Below, one piece after another: positions 45,345 to 56,491 of a stretch of DNA of 64,000 bases. A program made the position numbers and the translations under genes. Under the pieces are notes generated by a model. It was not told where the DNA came from and did not search any database. It saw only the letters and a program-made list of their open reading frames with translations. The stretch spans positions 136,307,506-136,371,505 of the forward strand of contig NC_030681.2 of NCBI RefSeq assembly GCF_000004195.4, written 5' to 3'. The first letter of the stretch is position 1; every line of letters begins with the position of its first letter. The stretch is from Xenopus tropicalis. Lineage: Eukaryota; Chordata; Amphibia; Anura; Pipidae.

Positions 45345-46005
45345 GTGTTCTTTTTTATATACCTCTAACATATTCCACAGTGCTGTATAGATTATACATC
45401 AGTCACTGCCACAGTGGAGCTTACTATCTAAAGTACCTGCCCATATATATTTGGAGTGTGGGAGGAAACAGTACCCAAAGGAAACCCACACAACACAACA
45501 AAGTGAGATTTAAAAGAACGGTACAGAGTTAAAATAAAACTGGGTAAAATGGATAGACTGCGCAAAATAAAGTATATTTATAATATAGTTAATTAGGCAA
45601 AAATTTAATCTATAAAGGCTGGAGTGGGCAGATGTCTAACATAATAGCCAGAACACTACTTCCTGCTTTCAGCTCTCTAACCTGTTAGTTAGGGCGGGTA
45701 TCATGGGACATAGCTGTTCAGTTAGTTTGTGAGCACACAGGTCAGATTCAAATACAAACTAACTGACAGTTATGTCCCATGTGCCCCCCCTCAAGTCACT
45801 GACTGGCTAATGACTGCTAACAGCTTAGAGAGATGTAAAGGTAGAAGTAGTGTTCAGGCCATTATGTAAGATATCTGTTTACTCCAGCCTTTATAGATTA
45901 CATATTTGCCTAACTAACTATATTAGAAATATTTTTTATTTTGCGCAGTTTCATTTTTACACTGAACTGCTCCTTTAAAGGCAGTAGTGCTGGCCACTTT
46001 GTCAC
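45345..46005 (-). mobile_element. tRNA-derived SINE interrupted by a Kolobok-like MITE
   Basis: 45345-45508 matches the SINE body and tail in antisense (CACAGTGCTGTATAGATTATAC, GTGGAGCTTACTATCTAAAG, TTTGGAGTGTGGGAGG). After the insertion, 45979-46005 (GGCAGTAGTGCTGGCCAC) resembles the antisense tRNA head GGCAGAAGTGCTA..CA. Parts near the junction are lost or diverged. Confidence 0.6.
45510..45978. mobile_element. Kolobok-like (T2-type) MITE with TTAA ends
   Basis: TTAA at 45510-45513 and 45975-45978. The left end TTAAAAGAACGGTACAGAG and the inverse of the right end (TTAAAGGAGCAGTTCAG) are related. Long palindromic arms follow: CTGCGCAAAATAAA...CTATAAAGGCTGGAGT and its inverse ACTCCAGCCTTTATAG...TTTTGCGCAG. 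Non-coding. Confidence 0.85.
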
Positions 46006-46227
46006 CCAATGGGTACAACATTCAAAAAGAATGAAAGAAAGGAACCCAAACAATAAACACATTATATTTTCTATTTAGTCTTGCATTTGGAGACAATAAT
46101 CTCTAATGCATGTAGAGTAGATGAAGGTCCATGTACAAACATCTTGAGATGAGAACAAAACCCAGGCATTTGGCAGGTTACAGTATCCATCCTTCATTGC
46201 TCATCTTGTTCCTCAGCAATGTTCTGA

Positions 46228-46530
46228 ATGAAGGCTAAAAGAACATACAATGGTTTGGTTCAAGTTGACATTGGAGTTCGCACAATATATAGAACTCCTC
46301 CTTCTAAAGATATCAGAAGTGGTAGCAAAAATGGCTATTACTTATCAAGAGCCGAGTACGGCGTTCAGCCTTTTATTGCTTGTCTGAACACCAGAGTAAA
46401 AAGCTTTGCTGAAGCCTGTGTAATGAGAAGAACATCTCATAAGCCTCTTAAGCATACTCTTTTGAAGTTGCAGAAGCCTATTTATAACATACAAAGAAAA
46501 ATCATAACACATGTTCATCATCGCATCTGA
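46228..46530 (+). other. Unidentified 100-codon open reading frame
   Basis: Begins ATGAAGGCTAAAAGAACA right after an in-frame TGA and ends CATCGCATCTGA. The product is basic and well mixed (TYNGLVQVDIGVRTIYRTPP, SKNGYYLSRAEYGVQPFIA, LNTRVKSFAEACVMRR), without low complexity and outside any recognised repeat. A good acceptor-like CTCATCTTGTTCCTCAG ends at 46216, but all three frames after it meet a stop before or at the ATG, so it does not splice cleanly into this frame. Options: a small gene, a decayed exon or processed pseudogene, or chance. Not recognised. Confidence 0.3.
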
Positions 46531-46969
46531 TGAAGCTTTGAAAGCTTGTAGAGCAGAATATCTTTCTGCACCTTTATGTCAGTTACAGTGAATCACAGTT
46601 TAGAACAAGGATGTGCTTTTAGAGACACTCACGGTTGGAAACTACACTGCCCTCTGCTGGTAATGTAATTACAAGGCCTACTCCAGGCCTGAGCCAATCA
46701 AATCTTGTCCAAACCTAAACACAGAACATGATGTATGTAATTTATTTTCATTACACCACAATTAGTAGGAGTACCCTTTTGTATTTAATATTTAGACTTC
46801 TTTCTCTTTCTTGAAACACTTGGGAACCCTGGTGCTACTAACACCTTTAAGCTGGTACTAGTTTCAGGGTTCCTATAGTGAACAAGTGGAATTGTGCCTG
46901 AAGAACCACTCACAGACATCATTGTGACACCGAGCATCAGAAATAATGACATCGTAAGAAAAATGCTAA
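46531..46969. other. No supported feature
   Basis: Unique sequence downstream of the open frame; no AATAAA close by. Confidence 0.35.
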
Positions 46970-47110
46970 CACAGTTGCATCCGATTCCCATAGCTTCAAA
47001 CACAGCTCCTTGGTGACTGCAATTACCTTGGAATTATGGGTAAAAATGCATGTATTCTGGGTAGACATCAAGGACAATTGTGTCCAAAATTGCACTTTGC
47101 ACAATGACCC
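46970..47110. repeat. Dispersed repeat (GTTGCATCCGAT family), copy 3
   Basis: ACAGTTGCATCCGATTCCC, TTGGAATTATGGGTAAAAATG and GTGTCCAAAATTGCACTTTGC. Confidence 0.55.
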
Positions 47111-47515
47111 TTTAAATGGTGTCAGTTGGCTCTCACTCATTGCAGGAAGCATACAACACAACTATTTATTATCCCCATGGGTATAAATTACTAAGATAGG
47201 TGCTATTCACCAAGGCGGTTTCTATAGCAGCCAATCAGATATGTTTTATATTTTTCTACATGGTAGAAGTCTGAGCAAAATAAATTGATTATTGCTTTTT
47301 ATGGCCAACTTCACAGATGCAATTTAGTAAATAAACCAGTGCCACAAAGCCTACAGGGAGAAATAGATAAAGGGATTGCTGCTCAACAATTAGGTCAAAG
47401 CTGACTTATACAGTACTTCTGGGTGTCATAGGGGTACCCATAGTTAAAAAAAAATACAAATACACTGACATATGATAATTTATTTGTTAGTAAATCTTAA
47501 TGAAATTGATAATAA

Positions 47516-47826
47516 TAGTGATGAGTGAATAGTTTTTGGCAGGCATGGGTTCACAGCGAATTTCCGCATTTCGCCATTGGCGAATTGTTTGCAAAACTTC
47601 AGAGAAAACTCGCCTCAGAAAAATGTGTTGCAAGTCAAAATAGGCGCGGTCACATCAAGTGGGGCATGGTTGTGTCAAAAAAGACGCGGGTGAGAAAAAA
47701 AAACGCGGCTGAGAAAAAAGTCGCGCAAGAAATACGTTTCGCGGATTTCTTACCGTTTTGCTAATTTGCCTGACATTTCACAAATTTTTTCGCCAAAGCG
47801 AAATGGGACAGATTTGCTCATCATTA
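47516..47826. mobile_element. hAT-type MITE (TAGTGATG family), TSD GATAATAA
   Basis: Starts TAGTGATGAGTGAATAG and ends GATTTGCTCATCATTA. GATAATAA is exactly repeated at 47508-47515 and 47827-47834. Interior words GCGCGGTCACATCAAG, AAAGACGCGGGTG. Confidence 0.9.
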
Positions 47827-47879
47827 GATAATAATAGTAATAATAACTTAAATACATAACATATATTTATAAAACTTTA

Positions 47880-48000
47880 AAATATTCCTCAGTATTGTAT
47901 AAGAATAGGTGTATAATTAAACACATGAGAAAACATAGAAAACAACCAATAACCAATACAAGAGGTAGAGAGGGCCAAAAGAGCTTACAATCTGAGCGTT
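47880..48000 (-). repeat. L2-tail fragment (antisense)
   Basis: CAACCAATAACCAATACAAGAGG and AAAAGAGCTTACAATC match the antisense body of 19945-20127. Ends lost. Confidence 0.65.
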
Positions 48001-48954
48001 TTGATTGGGTATAAATCTGTATGATAGATCCCCGTTAGTGAATTTGCTTCATGGTCTCCAATAGTACAAGCTTTCCTCTGATGGATATTTAAGGCAGAAT
48101 TTCCTCTAAAACACAAACTGTGCTCACCTGAAGATTTTAACAAATTCTAGTAAAATTGTGTCTAATTGTCATTCTCTTGCCTAATGAAAGAGAGTTTACT
48201 AATTGTACTGCTATAATAATAAAGGGCGAAACCAGAATCCAGTGCTTCTGTGCAGCCAGGAGAAAGCAAAGTGAAGAGGTGGGACAACAATAGTATATGG
48301 CACCCCCCTGAGATACATCCTGCTACAGGACTGGGGGGTAAGTATTGAGAAAAGCTGCCAGCAAACTCACTTTTCAGTGGCAAAACAATGGAACTATATT
48401 AACCCGCTGAGTACTGGTGTGGCCTGAATAGCTTTGCTTTATCATCTATTGCAGGACACCGAGTCACTGGGAGAAAGGATATTGTCAGCCCAGGGAAAGA
48501 GTTTGCCAATAGAGTTTTAGCAAGTAAATGTAATTGCAATTAGAAAGCGCCTGTGGGGGAAGCAAAGCTATAAAGTGGGATTTCAGCAGGGCACTAACAC
48601 AAAAGAGAAAGTCGTTCACTTTAGTACAAGGCACAACATGTTTAAAGGGAAACTTTATCGAAACATGATATTTGAGTGGGTTCTTCAAAGCAATAATTCA
48701 ATCTTTTCAGCATACTGAATGTATTTATCTTTTTTACTCTACCATAAAAAGTACTGTAAGCGGCAGACTAGATTTTACTTTTGTTTTGCATTCTGATCTT
48801 TCTGATCTACCCAGTCCTTTCACTTTCACACTGGAAATGAGTTAATGGAACTTTCAGGTATTCTTATTTGTACAAACACAGAACAATAAAGGAGAACAGA
48901 GGACAGGTTACATTTATGTATAACTAATAAATGAAGGAGTTCAGACTGATGAGA
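48001..48954. other. No supported feature
   Basis: Unique sequence, no coding or repeat call. Confidence 0.35.
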
Positions 48955-49202
48955 TGAGCAAATTTTTTCGCCAGACATGGCAAATGGTTTCCCAAAACTT
49001 TGCGTGTCCAAAAAAGTTGTGGTCACGTAAAATTGGATGCAGTCACGTCAAAATAGGCATGGTCGCAACAAAAAAAGACGTGCACAACAAGCAAAAAGAC
49101 GCAGGCGACAAATAAGTCGCGCAACAAACACATTAAGCTAATTTTCCTGTTGTTTCGTGAATTTTTTGGTGAAGTGAAACAGGACAGATTCGCTCATCAC
49201 TA
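48955..49202. mobile_element. hAT-type MITE (TAGTGATG family), left end deleted
   Basis: The left terminus is shortened to TGAGCAAATTTTTTCGCC; the right end is intact (GATTCGCTCATCACTA). ATGAGA before the left end and ATGAGATA after the right end look like the remains of an 8-bp duplication, with the first bases of the terminus deleted between ATGA repeats. Confidence 0.75.
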
Positions 49203-49233
49203 ATGAGATAGATAGATAGATAGATAGATAGAT

Positions 49234-49276
<43 letters not shown>

Positions 49277-49353
49277 GATAGATAGATAGATAGATAGATG
49301 ATAGATAGATTGATAGATGATAGACAGACAGCTAGATAGATCATAGATAGATC

Positions 49354-49435
<82 letters not shown>

Positions 49436-49455
49436 TGACAGACAGACCATAGATA
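49203..49455. repeat. (GATA)n / (GACA)n compound microsatellite
   Basis: About 250 bp of GATA with TGATA and GACA interruptions, beginning within the target duplication ATGAGATA of the preceding hAT element. Its antisense frame (repeating ISLYL-type text) is not a gene. Confidence 0.95.
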
Positions 49456-49736
49456 GATATTTCCTATGTAAATGAACAGGAGCTGGTGGAGGCAATCGCC
49501 AGTGCTTTTTTTTAGCCATTTCCAATGCACCAGGGTGAAAACTGAGCATTTTAAGGTTTAAAAACACATCTTTTCTTGTGGTTACGAAATTGGTGCGGAG
49601 GAGAACCTAGACAGTTATTTCCAAACATATTTCTCATGGAGAGTCTCATTTAGCACTATATTTATTAATTTGGCTGAGTTTCCTCTATAGGTAGAAGCTC
49701 CTTATTGCTCACATCATCTCTTTAACTAGTGATGAG

Positions 49737-50029
49737 CAAAATTTTTCGGCAGATGTGGATTCGAGACATTTCGGTGATTCGCCACGTGCAAAAATTCAGC
49801 GCAGAAAAACATTGGCGTGCAACGAAAAAACCCAAAAAAATTAGCACGTGTCAAGCAAATTACACACGGGCCAAAAAAAATTACGAAGGTTTAAAAAATT
49901 GTTACATGCGTAATTTTTTTGACGCGGTGACAATTTTTTTTGACACAACATTTTTCTTGTTTCACAAATTTTTCACTGTTTTGCTATTTTTTTTGGCAAA
50001 GTGAAATGGGACAGATTCGCTCATCACTT
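49737..50029. mobile_element. hAT-type MITE (TAGTGATG family)
   Basis: Starts TAGTGATGAGCAAAATTTTTC and ends GACAGATTCGCTCATCACT. No matching 8-bp flank found, so the TSD has decayed or the ends have shifted. Confidence 0.8.
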
Positions 50030-50956
50030 GTAAAGATACCTGGGAGTGGGCATCCCCGCTGCCTTCCTCTGTGCGCGTCGTTCCTCTATGATGGGCGGTC
50101 ACACGTGCTGTATGACGTCAAATATCTAAAGCGCCATGCACTATTTTGAATGGTCCTACATAATGTCATGCATGGTATCCCAAATCCCAGAACAAACTCC
50201 AAGATTCACTCTTCTGCCTATAACAGCCACCTTTCACTTCGGGAGGAATAAAATACACGCCCGAGCATCCCCACTACCTCCTCGGTATCTTGACATCACT
50301 AGCTTTAACCCTCACTTATCTCTGTATGTATAGGATGAAAATATTCTTTAGACATTGGAACTTGAAGAATTGTTTCAATACAATCCTTGATAAATCAACT
50401 TCCGGAACAAATAGCTTAGAGTGGTCTGGATGTATCCATGTAGGAGCAGCAATAAAGAACAATTTAAGTATTTTAAAAGCTTGCTGAGCTGAAGCAGAGC
50501 AGAATAATTGGGCTCTTTGGCAAATTAAATCATTAATATGTTTATTCATAGAAGAAAGGTTCTTAATAAATGTTATGTTAAAAAAATAATGGCTTAACCC
50601 ACAGTGATCTATGCACTAAAATCAGGGGGGGGTGGGCACTTTAGAATAGTTTAAACCTTCTTGGTATTCTTTTAATGGAAAGAAGTGTAAATAACAAATG
50701 GAAGATTACTCAAACTCACATTTACTGGCCTTGGAATAGAGTTGGTGTTTCCTTATTCTTGAAAGAAGTACCCTAAAATACAATGTTTCTTGAGAGAAGT
50801 AGAGATCACCTGTCATCAAAACAATGACAAAATGGTCCACGAGACCCAGTATTACCCAAAGAGCCTAACCTTATATCCAAAGTGTCCAAAGAACATTTTA
50901 CTCTTACTGCCATAAGAAATAACTGTATGAGCATGCTCAGACCATTTGAACATTTA
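50030..50956. other. No supported feature
   Basis: Unique sequence; 50040-50150 is GC-richer with GGGCGGTCACACGTGC and TATGACGTCAAA (CREB-like TGACGTCA). No gene. Confidence 0.3.
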
Positions 50957-51797
50957 CAGGCATGGGATCCATTTTCCAGAAACCTGTTAACCAGAGAGCT
51001 CCAAATTACAGAAAGGGAATCTCCCAAAGACTCTATTTTAAACAAATATTTCAAAGTTTTAAAAATGATTGCCTTTTTCTCTGTAATAATAAAACCAAAC
51101 CTTGCACCTAACTAAGATATAATTACCCCTTATTGGGGGCAGAACATTCCTATTGGGTTTATTTCATGGTTAAATGATTCCCTTTTCTCTGTAATAATAA
51201 AACAGTACCTTGTACTTGATCCCAACTAAGATATAATTACCCCTTATTGGGGGCAGAACAGCCCTATTGGGTTTATTTAATGGTTAAATGATTCCCTTTT
51301 CTCTGTAATAATAAAACAGTACCTGTACTTGATCCCAACTAAGATATAATTACCCCTTATTGGGGGCAGAACAGCCCTATTGGGTTTATTTAATGGTTAA
51401 ATGATTCCCTTTTCTCTGTAATAATAAAACAGTGCCTGTACTTGATCCCAACTAAGATATAATTACCCCTTATTGGGGGCAGAACAGCCCTATTGGGTTT
51501 ATTTCATGGTTAAATGATTCCCTTTTCTCTGTAATAATAAAACAGTACCTGTACTTGATCCCAACTAAGATATAATTACCCCTTATTGGGGGCAGAACAA
51601 TCCTATTGGGTTTATTTAATGGTTAAATGATTCCCTTTTCTCTGTAATAATAAAACAGTACCTGTACTTGATCCCAACTAAGATATAATTAATCCTTATT
51701 GGAGGCAAAACAATCCTAATGGGTTTATTTAATGTTGAAATTATTTTTATTAGACGTTTATTAGAGAAGTATGAAGGTCCAAATTATGGAAAGACTT
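50957..51797 (-). mobile_element. TA-flanked MITE with 113-bp array (locus 4), reverse orientation
   Basis: Starts CAGGCATGGGATCC after TA at 50955-50956. About five to six reverse units (GGTTAAATGATTCCCTTTTC ...). The distal end is lost near 51797 after CAAATTATGGAAAGAC. Confidence 0.88.
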
Positions 51798-52279
51798 GAT
51801 GAAACTTGTGTACTAGAGTTCCATGACTCCTCTGTGACTTATGATATCCTTATATTTTACAACAGGGGGTGCATTATTCACGACAACTTTGGTTCTGTGG
51901 AGTTTCATAGACACAAGTTAGTACCTCTGTTCCTGTGCAGAAGGGCATTTGCCTAAATATACACCTTTTCTATATTTTGGCTTAATTCTTCTTTGGGATT
52001 TAGTTGCACTTTAATAAAAGCAGACAATAAGACCTTGAAATAGTGAATAATGGGTCACAAAATATCAAATGAGCTTGGTGGAGAATAATACTTAGGATAT
52101 ACACATAGGCCATAACAACAAGCAAGATAATCAGCCAATAAAGGGAGTAAAGTAAATACTAGTACATTGGAACATCAGTACCTGGTACCAGGTAAGTGCT
52201 TTAAAAAAATACTAATAATATTTTTGAAAGCAGAAATGCAAGTATGGAAGACAAACATAATTCTGCATTTGTATTAATA
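51798..52279. other. No supported feature
   Basis: Unique sequence. Confidence 0.35.
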
Positions 52280-52560
52280 TTCATGCGTTGAATATAAGGT
52301 GCTTCTTTGGGGATCTATAAAAAGGAGCTGGAAAAAGAAGGGCAACAAGATTAATACACGGAATGGATGATTTAACCTGTAAATTGGATTTGTACACCAT
52401 GGAAAATAGGCACCTGAGGTTATATACATGAGCTAGATACATGAGTGACTTTTTACTACTTGTGCCGCATTAAGTGGATTGCATTTGCCATTGGTCACTT
52501 GAGGGCAGGAGGATTAGGAAAGGTTCTAATCATTTCTATGTGAGTGTTGTGTGTAGATAT
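52280..52560 (+). pseudogene. Very decayed CR1 fragment
   Basis: AAGAAGGGCAACAAGATTAATAC and GGAATGGATGATTTAACC recall the CR1 stretch RATKL..GMDDL found intact at about 37525-37552. The downstream text no longer reads. Confidence 0.45.
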
Positions 52561-53181
52561 GGGAAAAATAAAAAAGACCAGTCAAACATAGAAAGCAGAA
52601 AAAAGTGGAAAGACGGAAGAAAATTTGACAAGGGGATGCATTGAGTCTGAAGAAAAGCAAATTTCATTATCTGCATTGGAAGAATTTAGGGCAGTCAATA
52701 TTATCTTCCAATAGAGAGGATGGTAAAAATGTAGAAGAAATGTAGAAAAGGTTTCCTTTCCAGCAAAAAATTACATTATTTTAATCACCAACTTTTGGAT
52801 TGCCATTTTTGACTGTGTTTTACTTGCTAAATAAGGGCAAGGAATATGAATGAATCTTGAATACAATTTTACATCCATTATCTATACACTGTGATATCAT
52901 GGTAAGTTACTGAATATAACATGGATGTAACAAAAAACATTTATATTATGATATTGTTGTTATAGTAGGGTGTAATGTCCTTAGTAATGTCAAATGTTTG
53001 AAATCTGTACACATTCAGGCGAACATGTTTATAATTGTTACAAAACATTGTACTTGACATACTTTACACATTATTTGATTACAAGAAGAAAAGACAGAGG
53101 AGCTCATTTAGTACATGGGCGCAAAGTGCACAAAATGGGCTCAGTCTGAAATGTTTTTGCAGGTTGCTGCAGATTAATATA
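52561..53181. other. No supported feature
   Basis: Unique AT-rich sequence. Confidence 0.35.
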
Positions 53182-53440
53182 CAGGTATTGGATCCCTTAT
53201 CCGGAAACCCATTATCCAGAAAGCTCCGAATTACGAAAAGCCTGTCTCCCATAGACTCCATTTTAATTAAATAATACAGAAATTAAACACTGATTTCCTT
53301 TTTCTCTGTAATAATAAAACAGAACCCTGTCAAATAAGCTATAATGAATCCTTATTGGATGCAAAACAATCCTATTGGGTTTAATTAATGTTTTATTGAT
53401 TTTTTAGTAGACTTAAGGTATGGAGATCCAATTCAATCCA
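53182..53440 (-). mobile_element. TA-flanked MITE, monomeric, truncated
   Basis: Starts CAGGTATTGGATCCC after TA and proceeds through one unit to TAAGGTATGGAGATCC. The distal terminus is missing. Confidence 0.8.
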
Positions 53441-53654
53441 AATTCCGAACAGCTGAATCCAAAATGCGGGTTGCTGAGGGTTGCCTGTAGGCCAGCAGTA
53501 TCCTTCACCCACTTTTGCCCCCCCCCCACCATTCACCTGCTTGTGGGTGCATCCAGTGGTTCACTTGTTCTAGTTCCATCCTCAGCCTCAGAGCACTCGC
53601 ACATACTGCACTTACTTGTTCCTACAGACACCCAAAGCACTGAGGACTTGACAC

Positions 53655-53882
53655 TAGTGATGGGCAAAATAATCCAGCAACCATGTATTCACGTTGAATT
53701 TCCACCTTTCGCCATTGCCAGATTTTTGCCATTGACGTGCAATTTTTTCTTGAGAAGCGTAATTTTTTCATAACAACTTTTTTTTTTTACGCACAACATT
53801 TTCACCAATGCCTGATTTTTTACCATTACGCAAATCTTGAATTTTCCACCGATGCGAAATGAGACAGATTCGCTCATCACTA
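53655..53882. mobile_element. hAT-type MITE (TAGTGATG family)
   Basis: Starts TAGTGATGGGCAAAATAATCC and ends GACAGATTCGCTCATCACTA. The flanks CTTGACAC and CTTAAATA match only partly. Confidence 0.8.
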
Positions 53883-53976
53883 CTTAAATAAAGGTCAAAA
53901 TCACAAGCGCGTCCAGTCCCCAATGCTCTTGGTGTCTGTAGGAACCAGTAAACATGGATATGGCTGGGCAAATTGC

Positions 53977-54040
53977 TGCCCTGAAAAATATTCTGCCCTC
54001 GGCCCGGACCTTTGTGGCCTTCCCACAAATCTAAGTCTGA
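53977..54040. repeat. Dispersed repeat fragment (GGCCCGGACCTTTGTGGCC)
   Basis: Second copy of the text at 18716-18782. Confidence 0.5.
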
Positions 54041-54159
54041 GCCAACCTTCCTCCCACCCTCTATGTGCAAGTATTACAGGTGGAATGGACAGGACTGCCT
54101 TGTGCCTACTGGCGCTGTTCCATGCACTGTGTGCTACATTTTTTTTATCTATTGTGAGG

Positions 54160-54415
54160 TTATTATTATTATTATTAACATTTATTTATAAAGCGCCAAC
54201 ATATCCCGCAGCGCTGTACAATAAGTGGGTTACATACATTGGACATACAGAGTAACATATAAAGCAATCAATAACCGATACAAGAGGTGAAGAGAGCCCT
54301 GCCCAAAAGAGCTTACAATCTACAAGGAGACATACAGAGTAACATATAAAGCAATCAATAACCGATACAGGAGGTGAAGAGAGCCCTGCCCAAAAGAGCT
54401 TACAATATATAGTGC
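54160..54415 (-). mobile_element. L2-tail SINE-like element with an 87-bp internal duplication
   Basis: Antisense copy of the 19945-20127 family (AACATTTATTTATAAAGCGCC, CCGCAGCGCTGTACAATAAG, CAAAAGAGCTTACAATC). The segment starting GACATACAGAGTAACATA occurs at 54242 and 54329, an 87-bp tandem duplication with one or two differences. Confidence 0.85.
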
Positions 54416-54539
54416 AACCATACCCTGAATGGAAGTGCTCTTTGAATGAGCACTAAGAAGTGTGCTTTTGTGCCCCATAGGGCTCTTGCTCCATTGTCTC
54501 TGGTCTTTGTAAATGACCTCTTAAATCTCCTTTTTAATA

Positions 54540-54945
54540 GGTCTACAAACTCAGAAACATTTTCAAAAAATTTGAAAAACTCAAATTGAAAATGTGTCTA
54601 GGGAAACACCTATTGATTATTTTATTACATTTTTCACCAGGTTTTGCTGCGGAAAAGCATCTAGAGACTCCAATGGCTGCAAAATATGTAGCACCACAAA
54701 AAAAAACTCATTGACTTCAATGTGTTTTTTTTTTAATTGTGGCTTTTTTGTGAATTTTCAGCAATATTGGGCAGATTTGCTCATCAACACTTGCAAGCTT
54801 TTACATGCTGAAGTTTTAAATTCAAGTTTTTTAAAATGTTTGCTCTTAGTAAGTATTGACCATTTGCGTTTTGGAAGCCCTTTTTCAAAATGATTAGTTT
54901 TAGGGGTCGTCGTTTTGCAAACGGGACAGATTCGCTCATCGCTAT
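54540..54945. mobile_element. Fragments of hAT-type MITEs
   Basis: GGGCAGATTTGCTCATCAACA (near 54770) and GGGACAGATTCGCTCATCGCTA (near 54921) are right ends of the TAGTGATG/TAGCGATG families. CATTGACTTCAATGTG is shared with 34501-34663. Left ends not found. Confidence 0.6.
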
Positions 54946-55290
54946 TAAAAAATGTTGTAAATATAAGAAATAGCTGGGCCTTTCTGTCTCCTCTTCCTCT
55001 GTTCTAAACATATTGAGGAGTAGCCTATGATATAATTGTTAGTAAAGTTCCAATATCCAACATTACACAAACCCTACATTCCAGGTGCGTTAGTAACCAA
55101 CAAGCATAAATGAATGCAGAATTGGTGTGAGGGATTTATAACAAAACATGTTTCCACTGGTACAGGTATGGGACCCATCATCCAGAAATTTCCAAATTAC
55201 GGAATAGTCATCTCCCATAGACTCCATTATAAGAAAGTAATTCTAATTTTTAAAATTGATTTCCCTTTTCTCTGTAATAATAAAACAGCA

Positions 55291-55603
55291 CAGGTATAGG
55301 ACCCATTATCCAGAATGCTGGGGACCAAGGGTATTACGAATAAAGGGTCTTTCCGTAATTTGGATCTCCATACCTTAAGTCTGCTAAAAAATCAATAAAA
55401 CATTAATTAACCCGAATAGGATTGTTTTGCCTCCAATAAGGATTAATTATATCTAAGTTGGGATCAATTACAAGATACTGTTTTATTATTACAGAGAAAA
55501 AGGAAATCAGTTTTAAAATTCTGAATTATTTGATTAAAATGGAGTCTATGGGAGACAGGCTTCCCGTAATTCTGAGCTTTCTGGATAAGGGGTCCAATAC
55601 CTG
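55291..55603 (+). mobile_element. Inserted MITE copy, forward
   Basis: Starts CAGGTATAGGACCC and ends GTCCAATACCTG. Flanks: CA (mutated TA) at 55289-55290 and TA at 55604-55605. A single internal unit. Confidence 0.85.
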
Positions 55604-55612
55604 TACCTTGTA

Positions 55613-55940
55613 CAGGTATCGGACCCCTTATCCGGAAACCCGTTATCCAGAAAGCTCCGAATTACGGAATGCCCATCTCCCATAGACTCCATTTTAATCA
55701 AATAATTCAGAATTTTAAAACTGATTTCCTTTTTCTATGTAGAAGTAAAACAGAACCTTGTAATTGATTCCAACTAAGATATAATTAATCTTTATTGGAT
55801 GCAAAACAATCCTATTGGGTTTAATTAATGTTTTATTGATTTTTTAGTAGACTTAAGGTATTGAGATCCACATTACGGAAAGACCCCTTATCCGGAATAC
55901 CCTTGGTCCCGAGCATTCTGGATAATGGGTCCTATACCTG
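55613..55940 (-). mobile_element. Inserted MITE copy, reverse
   Basis: Starts CAGGTATCGGACCCC and ends GTCCTATACCTG, with TA at 55611-55612 and 55941-55942. A single internal unit. Confidence 0.88.
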
Positions 55941-56317
55941 TACTTGATCCCAGCTAAGATATAATTAATCCTTACTGGGCCAAAACAATCCTATTGGGTT
56001 TATTTACTGTTTAAATGATTTTTTAGTAGACATAACGTATGGAGATCCAAATTATGGAAAGACCCCTTATCCGGGAAACCCCGGGTGCTGAGTATTCTGG
56101 ATAACAGGTCCCATACCTGTACATACTGCTCGACATAAGCCCAGATTTAGAACATTAGTTGTTTGTCTAGAAGTAAAATCAAAGATGCCTCATATTCCTC
56201 CATATTCCTAATTTGGTTTGGTTCTCTATTAATTACTTTAATGAATGAAGAATACCACGGTGCCTTCTAATAAATGTATTGAAAAGCAGAATATCTACAT
56301 TGCTTTTTTCTAATTAC

Positions 56318-56491
56318 CTTGAGTATTGCTTGTCCTTTCTTTAAAGGATCATCTCGGTAAACATAATAACAAGAAAGAGCCAACGTAGGATGTTGCTGAG
56401 GATTAAGACGCTTCTTTCTGTCCTGCTGAGGGTTGTCTGGAAAGCTATAAATCCCCCAGTACAAAGACAAATTGATCTCATAACCTTGGCT
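56318..56491 (-). CDS. Candidate internal coding exon, unidentified protein
   Basis: On the minus strand, TTTTACAG precedes 56491 and AAG|GTAATT follows 56318, so the segment is bounded by an acceptor and a donor. Its length is 174 bp, exactly 58 codons with phase 0 at both ends, and it is open in that frame. The translation is protein-like and free of low complexity: it starts SQGYEINLSLYWGIYSF and later reads HPTLALSCYYVYRDDPLKK. The frame stays open for 15 codons upstream (CDNGETGALKILQ precedes it, then TAA), so the true start could differ. The acceptor's pyrimidine tract is weak. It lies outside recognised repeats, between a MITE nest and conserved-looking DNA. I do not recognise the protein. 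Alternatives: a retrocopy fragment or chance. Confidence 0.4.

Larger units (their letters stand above)
55163..56119 (-). mobile_element. TA-flanked MITE (reverse) carrying two inserted copies of itself
   Basis: The outer copy is 55163-55290 plus 55941-56119, starting CAGGTATGGGACCC and ending GGTCCCATACCTG, with TA outside both ends (55161-55162; 56120-56121). It is interrupted at two TA dinucleotides 7 bp apart by the copies at 55291-55603 and 55613-55940; the bridging original bases CCTTG remain at 55606-55610. Confidence 0.85.

Noticed and set aside
49138..49530. 130-codon minus-strand frame rich in Ile/Tyr/Leu/Ser
   Set aside because: It is the translation of the GATA/GACA microsatellite.
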